Below, one piece after another: positions 1 through 5,955 of a stretch of DNA of 9,489 nt. Under the pieces are notes generated by a model. It was not told where the DNA came from. It did no database searches and saw nothing but the letters and a program-made list of their open reading frames with translations. Each line of letters opens with the position of its first letter. The stretch's first letter is position 1. Origin of the DNA: an uncultured Ruminococcus sp. (GTDB taxonomy: Bacteria; Bacillota; Clostridia; Oscillospirales; Acutalibacteraceae); assembly GCA_946414115.1 (NCBI GenBank), contig CAMKNF010000071.1:1-9489 (forward strand), read 5' to 3'. Both the position numbers and the translations under genes were made by a program.

Positions 1-7
1 TACCTAA

Positions 8-91
8 CGGGCAGCCACACAGGGCTGCCCCTACAGTGTAAATATCAGTGTTTGTCTTTATACCGTAGGGGCGACCCTGTGTGGTCGCCCG
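8..91. repeat. Paired-hairpin inverted repeat, REP/MITE-like
   Basis: Two 27-base arms (8-34 and 65-91) are inverted copies of each other, matching at 23 of 27 positions, around a 30-base AT-rich centre. Each arm is also a hairpin by itself: 9-16 pairs with 23-30, and 69-76 pairs with 83-90, both as perfect 8-bp stems with 6-base loops. The four differences between the arms are two swapped base pairs that keep both small stems intact. I recall GC-rich modules of this look, with GTAGGGGCGACC-type ends, as common dispersed repeats in gut Clostridia, but I could not search for copies. It carries no coding sequence and lies downstream of the lysozyme gene, so it could be transcribed by read-through. 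Confidence 0.75.
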
Positions 92-242
92 AAATGTTAC
101 CTATATATCAACTTAAAATTCGGGCTACAATTTTCTCCAAACAAACTGTCTATTCCACTCGATTTGCCCGCCGAGGCACTCGGCTAAATTATCGTTTATC
201 TGACTTTATAACATAACTAACCAATTATCAAAGCATAAAATG

Positions 243-1142
243 TCAGTCGTAATCAGCCACGTTTGTAAAGCATATGTTCAAATCTACCGCACCCTCAATT
301 CCGTCAATCGTACCTGTTGCGGAATATTGCCACATTGAAAACTCATAATAGAATGTAGGCACGTTTGCGTATTCGCAGTACCAGATGTCAATGTCGGCAA
401 GGCGGGAAAGGTCGTACTTGAAGTACAGCTCACGGCTCGGGGAGTAGAGAATAGGCGTATAGCCAAGCTCCTTAACTCTGTCGCAGAAAGCTCTTGCGCA
501 CTCTGTAGCCTGACTTGCGCTTACGCTGTCAGTGCGTGCGTCGTCGTCCTTGATGATTTCCCAGTCATAGGCAACGGGATAGTCAAGCTTTATGTCGCCG
601 AGAACGGTTTTTACATAGTCTGCCTCTTCAATTGCTTCTTCGGTGCTGACAGCCTGCGAGAAAAAGTATGCGCCGACTTTAATTCCCTCGGCTTTTGCAC
701 CGTTTATGTACTCAAGAGCTCTTTCGTCTGTGTACATTTCGCCTTTTTCACCGTAGCCTCTGCCGCCTACTCTTATCATAGCAAAGTCAATTCCGCTTTC
801 CTTGACCTTTTTCCAGTCGATATTTCCGCTGTAGGAAGAAACGTCAATGCCCTCGCTTGAGGCGGCTTTTCCGTTTTCATTATAATATTTAAGATTGGAG
901 TCAGCCGAAAAATTGTTGTTGTCAAGCTTGTTTACGGGTACGCCGTCAAGCTCGGTAATCCAGATTTCACCGAGTGTGCTGTCGTTTATGTGAATTTTAT
1001 TTCCCGTTGTCTTAACGGTAGTATCAGTAGCTGCGGTTACAGCCTGTGAGCTTGAACTGTTTTCTTTTTCATTTGTACAGCCGCACAAAGCCGCCGACAG
1101 TATAATCGCCGAAGCGATAAGCATACAAGTAATCCTTTTCAT
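243..1142 (-). CDS. Lipoprotein with glycoside hydrolase family 25 (lysozyme) domain
   Basis: Predicted secreted, membrane-anchored muramidase of 299 residues that would cut the MurNAc-GlcNAc bond of peptidoglycan. Residues 1-21 form a lipoprotein signal peptide ending in a lipobox, LCGC, with Cys22 as the lipidation site. A Ser/Thr-rich linker and a polar spacer run to about residue 95. The GH25 domain begins at GIDVSSYSG (Asp100), carries the acidic pair of the family in YDWE (Asp193 and Glu195), and ends with WQYSATG (271-277) and VDLN, which are typical GH25 C-terminal blocks. The ATG at 1140-1142 has GGAG 8 bases upstream (1151-1154 on the plus strand). The protein could serve in wall remodelling, growth or lysis of competitors; the lipid anchor favours remodelling of its own wall. 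The family assignment is firm, the biological role is inferred. Confidence 0.93.
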   Translation of the reverse strand: MKRITCMLIASAIILSAALCGCTNEKENSSSSQAVTAATDTTVKTTGNKIHINDSTLGEIWITELDGVPVNKLDNNNFSADSNLKYYNENGKAASSEGIDVSSYSGNIDWKKVKESGIDFAMIRVGGRGYGEKGEMYTDERALEYINGAKAEGIKVGAYFFSQAVSTEEAIEEADYVKTVLGDIKLDYPVAYDWEIIKDDDARTDSVSASQATECARAFCDRVKELGYTPILYSPSRELYFKYDLSRLADIDIWYCEYANVPTFYYEFSMWQYSATGTIDGIEGAVDLNICFTNVADYD

Positions 1143-1211
1143 ATTAATTTCTCCGTTTCCTTATTTTATTCATATTGCATATAAATTCCGTAAACCCTTT
1201 AAATTATTAAA

Positions 1212-1240
1212 AGCATATCATATTTTTGTTTTTATGTAAA
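1212..1240 (-). promoter_or_regulatory. Sigma-A-type promoter of the lysozyme gene
   Basis: On the minus strand, TTTACA (1235-1240) is followed by a 17-base spacer and TATGCT (1212-1217). A TG one base before the -10 (TGA-TATGCT) makes an extended -10. Transcription would start near 1205, about 60 bases before the ATG. Confidence 0.6.
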
Positions 1241-1261
1241 TAAATTAGGTCGAAATTTGTA

Positions 1262-1290
1262 TTGAAAATTATGTGAAGATTAAGTATAAT
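1262..1290 (+). promoter_or_regulatory. Sigma-A-type promoter of the 1345 gene
   Basis: TTGAAA (1262-1267), a 17-base spacer and a perfect TATAAT (1285-1290) predict a start near 1297. It stands back-to-back with the lysozyme promoter, the two -35 boxes being 21 bases apart, so a single regulator bound in between could affect both genes. Confidence 0.75.
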
Positions 1291-1344
1291 AGATATATTA
1301 TCCATTAAAAGCAATATCAGGAAAATGGAGTTTACAATTTTAAT

Positions 1345-1689
1345 TTGTATAAAAGGTTGGTGAAACGGGTGAAAAGTGTCGGCGTCAGAGGTTACCGAAG
1401 AAAAACTAAAGAACAGCTTTTGAAGGAGATTGACGCCTGCAAATCACTCAGCCAGCTTTTTGCTTTGATTCAGCACGAGGGAATTGTACTGAGAATGTAC
1501 AGCCAGCCGGGTGCCTCGAACCTTACCCCTAAGAAGCTTTATCCCAAGGAGATAATTGACAACAAGGAAGATACTCCTTTTGAGCGACTGCGTATAAGAG
1601 TGAGAAAGGCTGTTGAGCAGTACGACGAAAGAATTTCGTCAGATGTTTGTCCGGATAGCACAAAAACAAGGAAATTTCCGCAGAAATAA
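1345..1689 (+). CDS. Small basic protein of unknown function
   Basis: I do not recognise this 114-residue protein. The first 25 residues are very rich in Lys and Arg. Then comes a predicted helical stretch, KTKEQLLKEIDACKSLSQLF, and a middle block LRMYSQPGASNLTPKKLYPKE. The tail has charged helices and ends in a Lys/Arg-rich patch. There is no signal peptide, membrane segment or metal-binding motif. The basic character could suit nucleic-acid binding, but that is only a guess. The start is unsure: TTG at 1345 has GGAG only 14 bases away, whereas GTG at 1369 has GGTGA 5 bases upstream and would give 106 residues. A consensus promoter lies at 1262-1290. No clear hairpin terminator separates it from the transpeptidase gene 157 bases downstream, so some co-transcription is possible. 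Confidence 0.65.
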   Translation: MYKRLVKRVKSVGVRGYRRKTKEQLLKEIDACKSLSQLFALIQHEGIVLRMYSQPGASNLTPKKLYPKEIIDNKEDTPFERLRIRVRKAVEQYDERISSDVCPDSTKTRKFPQK

Positions 1690-1806
1690 GGAGTGCCGGC
1701 GATTTATTAGTTGTTTCATTTTAAAACAAACAATTATTACAAAATTTTTACCGAAAAAACTCTTTATTTTTTACAGATTTTAGTATATACTATTGTTATT
1801 AATTAG

Positions 1807-1823
1807 CATATCATTTTGATATG
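1807..1823. promoter_or_regulatory. Perfect dyad in the leader of the transpeptidase gene
   Basis: CATATCA (1807-1813) and TGATATG (1817-1823) are perfect inverted repeats around a 3-base centre. The dyad lies between a possible -10 (TATACT, 1786-1791, with only a poor -35) and the ribosome site. It could be an operator or a short leader hairpin. The DNA is AT-rich, so chance cannot be excluded. Confidence 0.35.
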
Positions 1824-1834
1824 TATTGGTGAAA

Positions 1835-1840
1835 GAGGGA
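1835..1840 (+). promoter_or_regulatory. Ribosome binding site fixing the transpeptidase start
   Basis: GAGGGA sits 6 bases before the ATG at 1847. An in-frame TTG at 1826 lies upstream of this site and would put charged residues ahead of the signal peptide, so 1847 is the start. Confidence 0.8.
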
Positions 1841-1846
1841 ATAAGA

Positions 1847-3319
1847 ATGAAAAAAAAGTTTAAACGTATATTTTCGGTCTTGCTTGCGGTGATTACTGTG
1901 TTTTCCGCAATTGTGGTTTTCGGCACAAGTACATATGGGGCTGAAAGTGAAACTACGCCTGTTGTTTCGGGCGATGCTGCTGCAGATACTGTTGAGGCGT
2001 CAACAGTACCGGAAGAAACAACAGAGCCTTCAATTGCTGTGACCGAACCGACTGCTGCAAATCCGACGGAACCCCCTTCTATAATTGTCGGAAATGTAAA
2101 GAATATTGTTAAGACAAGCTTTCTTACCGATAAAATAACCCTTAAATGGGATAAGGTAAGCGGTGCGACGGGATATTATGTTTACTGTAAAAATGCCGAC
2201 AACTCAAATACATTCAAGAAGGTTGCCGAAGTCAAGTCAAATACCTGCACGGTTTCAAAGCTTTCACATACCACGCAGTATCATTTCAAAATATCTGCTT
2301 ATGTTGCTGTTGACAACATAAAGTACGAGGGTGCAGGTACAGTAAAAAAGACTGCCACACAGCCCGGAAAAGCTACAGGCTTGAGAATGAAACGTTCATC
2401 AAACGTTATCGAGTTTGCGTGGAATCGCAATTCAAAGGCAACGGGATATAAAATCTACCGTGCAAGCGGAAGCACAAACGGAAAGTACGTGCTTTATAAA
2501 ACAATCAGAGGCAACAGTACAACTTCGTTTGCCGACAAAAGTGTTGAGCTTGGCAGAGCTTATTATTATAGCGTTAAGCCGTTCCGTGAGCTTTACAACA
2601 CATCATACACAGCTCCGTCTGCCGATATTAAATTTATCTGCGGAATGAGTGCGCCCGACTATTCAATGACCTCACAGCTTTCAAGAGTAAGCCTTTCTTG
2701 GAACAAGAATAAGTACGCTACCGGCTACGATGTTTACTATGCAACTTCAAAGAACGGTACATTTAAAAAGCTCGGAAGCACAACAAACAACTACTTTAAC
2801 ACTGTAAGACTTTCAGACAAAAAGACATATTATTTCCGTGTTCAGCCATATAGGCTTAACGGCTCAAACAAAACAAAGGTTGTGGGTACCTACGTTACTC
2901 GTTCAAAGACTGTTACCAAAAATGCATACGGTGTAAGCGTTGGAGGTACATATATTGAAATCAGCATTAAACAGCAGCATATGTGGTTCTACCGCAACGG
3001 TAAGCTTTATTGCCACACAGATGTTGTAACGGGAAATGCCGACGGTTATCACAACACACCAAAGGGCGCATTTACAGTTATTCAGCGTCAGTCGCCTGCT
3101 GTGCTCGTAGGTGCAGACTATTCCTGCCCTGTTTCTTACTGGCTTGGATTCACCTACGGCGGCGTGGGAATACACGATTCAAGCTGGCGTTCAAACAGTG
3201 AGTACGGTGGAAATACCTACAAGGGCAACGGCTCTCACGGTTGCGTAAACACACCCTACAGCGCTGTAAAGAAGATTTATCAGAAAGCAGGATACGGCAC
3301 AAGAGTTGTAGTTTACTGA
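1847..3319 (+). CDS. Secreted L,D-transpeptidase (YkuD domain) with fibronectin-III-like repeats
   Basis: Predicted 490-residue exported enzyme that forms 3-3 peptidoglycan crosslinks or attaches proteins to the wall through a cysteine nucleophile. Residues 1-32 are a signal peptide: KKKFKR, a hydrophobic core, and probable cleavage after STYGA. A Thr/Glu/Pro-rich linker runs to about 78. Three fibronectin-III-like repeats follow (about 82-172, 175-264 and 268-357), each with a W-x-(K/R) strand followed by ATGY (ITLKWDKVSGATGY, FAWNRNSKATGY, LSWNKNKYATGY) and an aromatic YYF/YHF strand near its end. The YkuD domain spans about 366-490, with His443 in GIHD and the active Cys466 in GSHGCVN, as in the H...(S/T)HGChN motif and close to the Enterococcus faecium Ldtfm pattern as I remember it. 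The repeats probably reach through the wall or bind a polymer. The gene ends in a strong terminator shared with the deacetylase. Confidence 0.93.
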   Translation: MKKKFKRIFSVLLAVITVFSAIVVFGTSTYGAESETTPVVSGDAAADTVEASTVPEETTEPSIAVTEPTAANPTEPPSIIVGNVKNIVKTSFLTDKITLKWDKVSGATGYYVYCKNADNSNTFKKVAEVKSNTCTVSKLSHTTQYHFKISAYVAVDNIKYEGAGTVKKTATQPGKATGLRMKRSSNVIEFAWNRNSKATGYKIYRASGSTNGKYVLYKTIRGNSTTSFADKSVELGRAYYYSVKPFRELYNTSYTAPSADIKFICGMSAPDYSMTSQLSRVSLSWNKNKYATGYDVYYATSKNGTFKKLGSTTNNYFNTVRLSDKKTYYFRVQPYRLNGSNKTKVVGTYVTRSKTVTKNAYGVSVGGTYIEISIKQQHMWFYRNGKLYCHTDVVTGNADGYHNTPKGAFTVIQRQSPAVLVGADYSCPVSYWLGFTYGGVGIHDSSWRSNSEYGGNTYKGNGSHGCVNTPYSAVKKIYQKAGYGTRVVVY

Positions 3320-3340
3320 TAGAATTAAATTGCAAAGATT

Positions 3341-3371
3341 AACGGCAAAGCAATTACGCTTTGCCGTTTTT
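3341..3371. terminator. Strong bidirectional intrinsic terminator
   Basis: A perfect 11-bp stem (3341-3351 with 3358-3368) and a 6-base loop end in a run of five T (3367-3371) on the plus strand, 21 bases after the transpeptidase stop. On the minus strand the same stem is followed by TTAATCTTT, so it probably also ends the convergent deacetylase transcript, whose stop is at 3377. Confidence 0.9.
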
Positions 3372-3376
3372 GTGCG

Positions 3377-4183
3377 TTATTGTGTTGCTGTTGTGCTTTG
3401 CTGAACTGTTGTTGTCGTCTGCTTCGGGCACATTTTGCCGTCAACATCTGTGTAGTATTCGCCTTTAAGCAGGATTTTTGAAATCGGAACAATCTCATAG
3501 CCTTTTTCTTTGATACCCTCAATTACCATAGGCAGTGCCTCGGGAGTGTTCTTTGCACCGTTGTGCATAAGAATAATACTACCGTCCTTTAGCTTGCTGA
3601 CAATGTTTTTTGTAATCTGCTCGGGAGTGGGATCTTTCCAGTCGAGAGAATCAACGTCCCACTGAACACAGTACATATTACAGTCATTGACCGACTTTAC
3701 AACGTCGTTGTTATAGTCGCCGTAGGGCGCACGGAACAGGGTAGGCATTTTACCGGTAATCTTCTTGATTTTTTCGTTGCAGGACTGAATCTGCCCTGTC
3801 ATATCCGAAGTGGACATCTGCGTCATATGCGGATGAGTGTCGCTGTGATTTCCCACATCGTGTCCCTTATCGGCAATTTCCTTTACGCTTTCGGGGTATT
3901 TGTCAACCCAGTCGCCGACAAGAAAGAACGTCGTCTTTACCTTGTATTTATCAAGGATTTTAAGTAAATTATCGGTCTGTTCATTGCCCCAGGCGGCGTC
4001 AAAGGAAAGCGCAACCTGCTTCTTGTCAGTTTCCACATAGTAAATGGGGATTTCACGGGGCGTAGAAGCGGTCTGAACCGCCCTTACAGTTGAAGTTATC
4101 GCAATTGCCGCCGTAGCCGCACCTATTAAAAGACAGAATCCTATTGAAACAAGACTGCGCTTCGTAAGAATTAATAAACGCAT
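3377..4183 (-). CDS. Membrane-anchored polysaccharide deacetylase (CE4, PdaB-like)
   Basis: Predicted 268-residue deacetylase acting outside the membrane on peptidoglycan sugars. An N-terminal membrane segment (about 10-30) serves as anchor or uncleaved signal. The NodB/CE4 domain runs from about 55 to 240: motif 1 SFDAAWGNE (Asp62), motif 2 with the metal-binding histidines in HSDTH (His113, His117), motif 3 RAPYGDYN (151-158), motif 4 DVDSLDW (176-182) and motif 5 ILMHN (His207). The second Asp of the usual TFDD motif is Ala63, a change also seen in PdaB-type spore deacetylases as I remember them. The 30-residue tail is Thr/Gln-rich and low in complexity. ATG at 4183 has GGAGGGG 5 bases upstream. 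PdaB of Bacillus subtilis acts in spore cortex formation; that role here is inferred. Deacetylase fold: near certain. PdaB subgroup: likely. Confidence 0.9.
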   Translation of the reverse strand: MRLLILTKRSLVSIGFCLLIGAATAAIAITSTVRAVQTASTPREIPIYYVETDKKQVALSFDAAWGNEQTDNLLKILDKYKVKTTFFLVGDWVDKYPESVKEIADKGHDVGNHSDTHPHMTQMSTSDMTGQIQSCNEKIKKITGKMPTLFRAPYGDYNNDVVKSVNDCNMYCVQWDVDSLDWKDPTPEQITKNIVSKLKDGSIILMHNGAKNTPEALPMVIEGIKEKGYEIVPISKILLKGEYYTDVDGKMCPKQTTTTVQQSTTATQ

Positions 4184-4200
4184 AAAATCCCCTCCGATAC

Positions 4201-4229
4201 ATTGTATGTGATGAAGAAAAATTTTATGA
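4201..4229 (-). promoter_or_regulatory. Candidate sigma-E-like promoter of the deacetylase
   Basis: On the minus strand, CATACAAT (4201-4208) fits the Bacillus sigma-E -10 consensus CATACAHT at all eight positions. TCATAAA (4223-4229), 14 bases upstream, fits 5 of 7 of KMATATT. The predicted start lies very close to the ribosome site (4189-4195), which weakens the case. I see no good sigma-A promoter for this gene. Confidence 0.4.
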
Positions 4230-4268
4230 TGTTTATTTGGAAATGGCTATCTATTTTAATTTATAGTC

Positions 4269-4297
4269 TTTTCATACAACTCATTATGATATATAAT
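4269..4297 (+). promoter_or_regulatory. Sigma-A-type promoter of the ClC gene
   Basis: TTTTCA (4269-4274), a 17-base spacer and a perfect TATAAT (4292-4297) predict a start near 4304, about 30 bases before the coding region. The -10 lies inside a 7-bp inverted repeat (TCATTAT 4281-4287, ATAATGA 4296-4302). Confidence 0.65.
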
Positions 4298-4332
4298 AAT
4301 GATAGAAATAACAAAAACTTGGAGGTGGGGAA

Positions 4333-5547
4333 TTGAAAAAGTTCAAAAATAATGTGTTGTTTCTGTTGTATACCGTCATTCTCGGTGCTATTGTCGGAGC
4401 AATTATCTGGGCGTTTATCAGACTGATGAATCTCGGTATTGAGTTTATCTGGGATTTCGCTCCCTCAAAGCTGGATTTTCCGCTTTACACTCTTTGTATA
4501 TGCCTTGTAGGAGGACTGCTGATAGGTCTTTGGAAAAAGAAATTCGGAGATTATCCCGAGGAACTGAACACAGTTTTGGGCAGAGTGAAAACAACCGGCA
4601 GATACTCCTACAACAATGTTTTTTCTACGCTCGGCTCGGCACTGTTTCCGCTGATAATAGGAGCAAGCGTAGGTCCCGAGGCAGGACTTACAGGCGTCAT
4701 AGCCGGACTTTGCACTTGGGTGGGAGATAAGCTTAAGCTGTATTTCAAAGAGGTTGAGGAGCTTACGCAAATCGGACTCAGCGCCACTCTGGGCACTATT
4801 TTCCATTCTCCGATGTTCGGATTTATTGAGCCGATTGAGTCCGACAAAGAAGTTGTTTTACCGAGAACATCAAAAATTGTTCTCTACTTTGCGGCAATTT
4901 TAAGCTCGTTTAGCGTGTTTATCCTGCTTGGAAAGCTGTTTGGGGGAAGAACAGGATTAGAGGAGCTTGAAATCGGGAAAATAGAGCTTTTGCATTATCT
5001 GTACGCAATTCCTCTGACTGCTGTCGGAATTGCGGCAGGTTACCTGTATTTTATTTTCAAAAAGCTCACATTTTCACTTGAAAAGAAATTCAAGAAGTAT
5101 ACTGTTTTAAGAGCAACGGCAGGCGGCTTGCTCCTCGGAATTTCGGGAACAATTCTGCCGCTTACAATGTTTTCGGGGGAGCACCAGATTAGCGAGGTAA
5201 TGGCTGACGCTGAAACAATCGGCGCTGTTATGCTTGTCGCAATTGCTGTTGCAAAGCTGCTTTTAACGAATATCTGCATTGATTCAGGTTTAAAGGGCGG
5301 TCACTTTTTCCCTATTATTTTCTGTGGTATCTGCATTGGCTGTGCTATGAGCCTGATATTCGGAATTGATATGGTGTTCTGCGCCGGTGTTGTTACTACT
5401 GCGCTTGTCGGTCACACTCTGAAAAAACCGCTTGCAACGGTGTTGCTGTTAATGATTGTTTTTCCGATAAAGCTGATTCCAATTATGCTGTTTGCGGCAA
5501 TAGCGGCAAAATTCATCGGAACGCCGAAGGCTTTATTAGCAGAATAA
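4333..5547 (+). CDS. ClC-family chloride channel/transporter-like membrane protein
   Basis: Predicted 404-residue polytopic membrane protein of the voltage-gated chloride channel (ClC) superfamily, moving chloride or a related anion. Hydrophobic segments fill most of its length. The central signature appears as GASVGPEAGLTG (110-121), in place of the usual G(K/R)EGP, and the late signature as GLKGGHFFP (319-327). The early GSGIP motif is not evident. The position of the gating glutamate is held by Val113; Glu116 lies just after the signature, and GPEAG is, as I recall, common in this bacterial subfamily. The length is typical of bacterial ClC cores, with no CBS domains. It starts with TTG at 4333, supported by GGAGGTGGGG (4321-4330) about 7 bases upstream of it and by the MKKFKNN... 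N-terminus. It is monocistronic and its product has no obvious link to the neighbours. Whether it transports chloride, fluoride or another anion cannot be read from sequence. Confidence 0.9.
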   Translation: MKKFKNNVLFLLYTVILGAIVGAIIWAFIRLMNLGIEFIWDFAPSKLDFPLYTLCICLVGGLLIGLWKKKFGDYPEELNTVLGRVKTTGRYSYNNVFSTLGSALFPLIIGASVGPEAGLTGVIAGLCTWVGDKLKLYFKEVEELTQIGLSATLGTIFHSPMFGFIEPIESDKEVVLPRTSKIVLYFAAILSSFSVFILLGKLFGGRTGLEELEIGKIELLHYLYAIPLTAVGIAAGYLYFIFKKLTFSLEKKFKKYTVLRATAGGLLLGISGTILPLTMFSGEHQISEVMADAETIGAVMLVAIAVAKLLLTNICIDSGLKGGHFFPIIFCGICIGCAMSLIFGIDMVFCAGVVTTALVGHTLKKPLATVLLLMIVFPIKLIPIMLFAAIAAKFIGTPKALLAE

Positions 5548-5553
5548 AAGAAA

Positions 5554-5580
5554 ACACGGCAGATTCAAAACCTGCCGTGT
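5554..5580 (-). terminator. Intrinsic terminator of the zinc-ribbon/sigma unit
   Basis: A perfect 9-bp stem (5554-5562 with 5572-5580) has a 9-base loop. Read on the minus strand it is followed by TTTTCTTTTATT, a proper U-run, 27 bases after the zinc-ribbon stop. On the plus strand the hairpin follows the ClC stop by 6 bases but has no T-run, so it is probably a weak terminator in that direction. Confidence 0.8.
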
Positions 5581-5606
5581 ACAGTGCAAAAATATTATAA
5601 AGTATA

Positions 5607-5888
5607 TTATTCAGCAGCTGCTTTTCTCTTTGCGAAGCAATCGCTGCAGTAATAGCTCTTGCCCTCCATAGGCTGGAAAGGAATCTTTGCAGGGCCGCCG
5701 CATTCAGCACATGTTGTTTCAAAATACTGACGTTCTGCTTTAGCAGCGTTCTTGCGTGCCTGTCTGCATTCCTTGCAACGCTGCGGCTCATTTACAAAAC
5801 CTTTTTCAGCGTAAAATTCCTGCTCGCCTGCGGTGAAAACAAATTCGTTTCCACATTCTTTGCAAATGAGTGTCTTGTCTTCGTACAT
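5607..5888 (-). CDS. Small protein with two zinc-ribbon-like Cys4 modules
   Basis: A 93-residue cytoplasmic protein with two four-cysteine sites: Cys9/Cys12/Cys38/Cys41 and Cys60/Cys63/Cys81/Cys84. The first module, with FVFTAGEQEFY and the following EKGF...PQRC, fits the 'probable zinc-ribbon' family (zf-trcl) as I know it. The second resembles the C-terminal CxxC...CxxC ribbon often found with it. Between them lies a Lys/Arg/Ala-rich helix (42-54). Such proteins are widespread in Clostridia and functionally undefined; nucleic-acid or protein binding is plausible. ATG at 5888 has GAGAGG 9 bases upstream. The gene follows the sigma-factor gene by 67 bases without a convincing promoter in between, so it is probably the second gene of that unit. 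Confidence 0.85.
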   Translation of the reverse strand: MYEDKTLICKECGNEFVFTAGEQEFYAEKGFVNEPQRCKECRQARKNAAKAERQYFETTCAECGGPAKIPFQPMEGKSYYCSDCFAKRKAAAE

Positions 5889-5955
5889 TGGTTTTTACCT
5901 CTCTTTTGGCATAATTAGAATTTCGCCCCGTGCGGAGTTGCACCGCATAAACTAT

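Noticed and set aside
170..184. Short hairpin GCCGAG-GCA-CTCGGC downstream of the lysozyme gene as its terminator
   Set aside because: The 6-bp stem is perfect, but it has only a 3-base loop and no T-run in either direction, so it cannot be called a terminator.
1711..1733. AT-only inverted repeat (TTGTTT/AAACAA) after the 1345 gene as a terminator
   Set aside because: No G-C-rich stem and several alternative registers; expected by chance in such AT-rich DNA.
1805..1814. Ten-base repeat AGCATATCAT shared with 1212-1221 as a common operator
   Set aside because: The copy at 1212-1221 is explained as the extended -10 of the lysozyme promoter, and the copy at 1805 is half of a local dyad; the contexts differ.
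1826..1846. TTG at 1826 as the start of the L,D-transpeptidase
   Set aside because: It lies before the ribosome site GAGGGA, and the ATG at 1847 gives a normal signal peptide.
5931..5947. Hairpin TGCGG/CCGCA between the sigma and zinc-ribbon genes as a terminator or attenuator
   Set aside because: A 5-bp stem with a 7-base loop and no following U-run is too weak to support either role.
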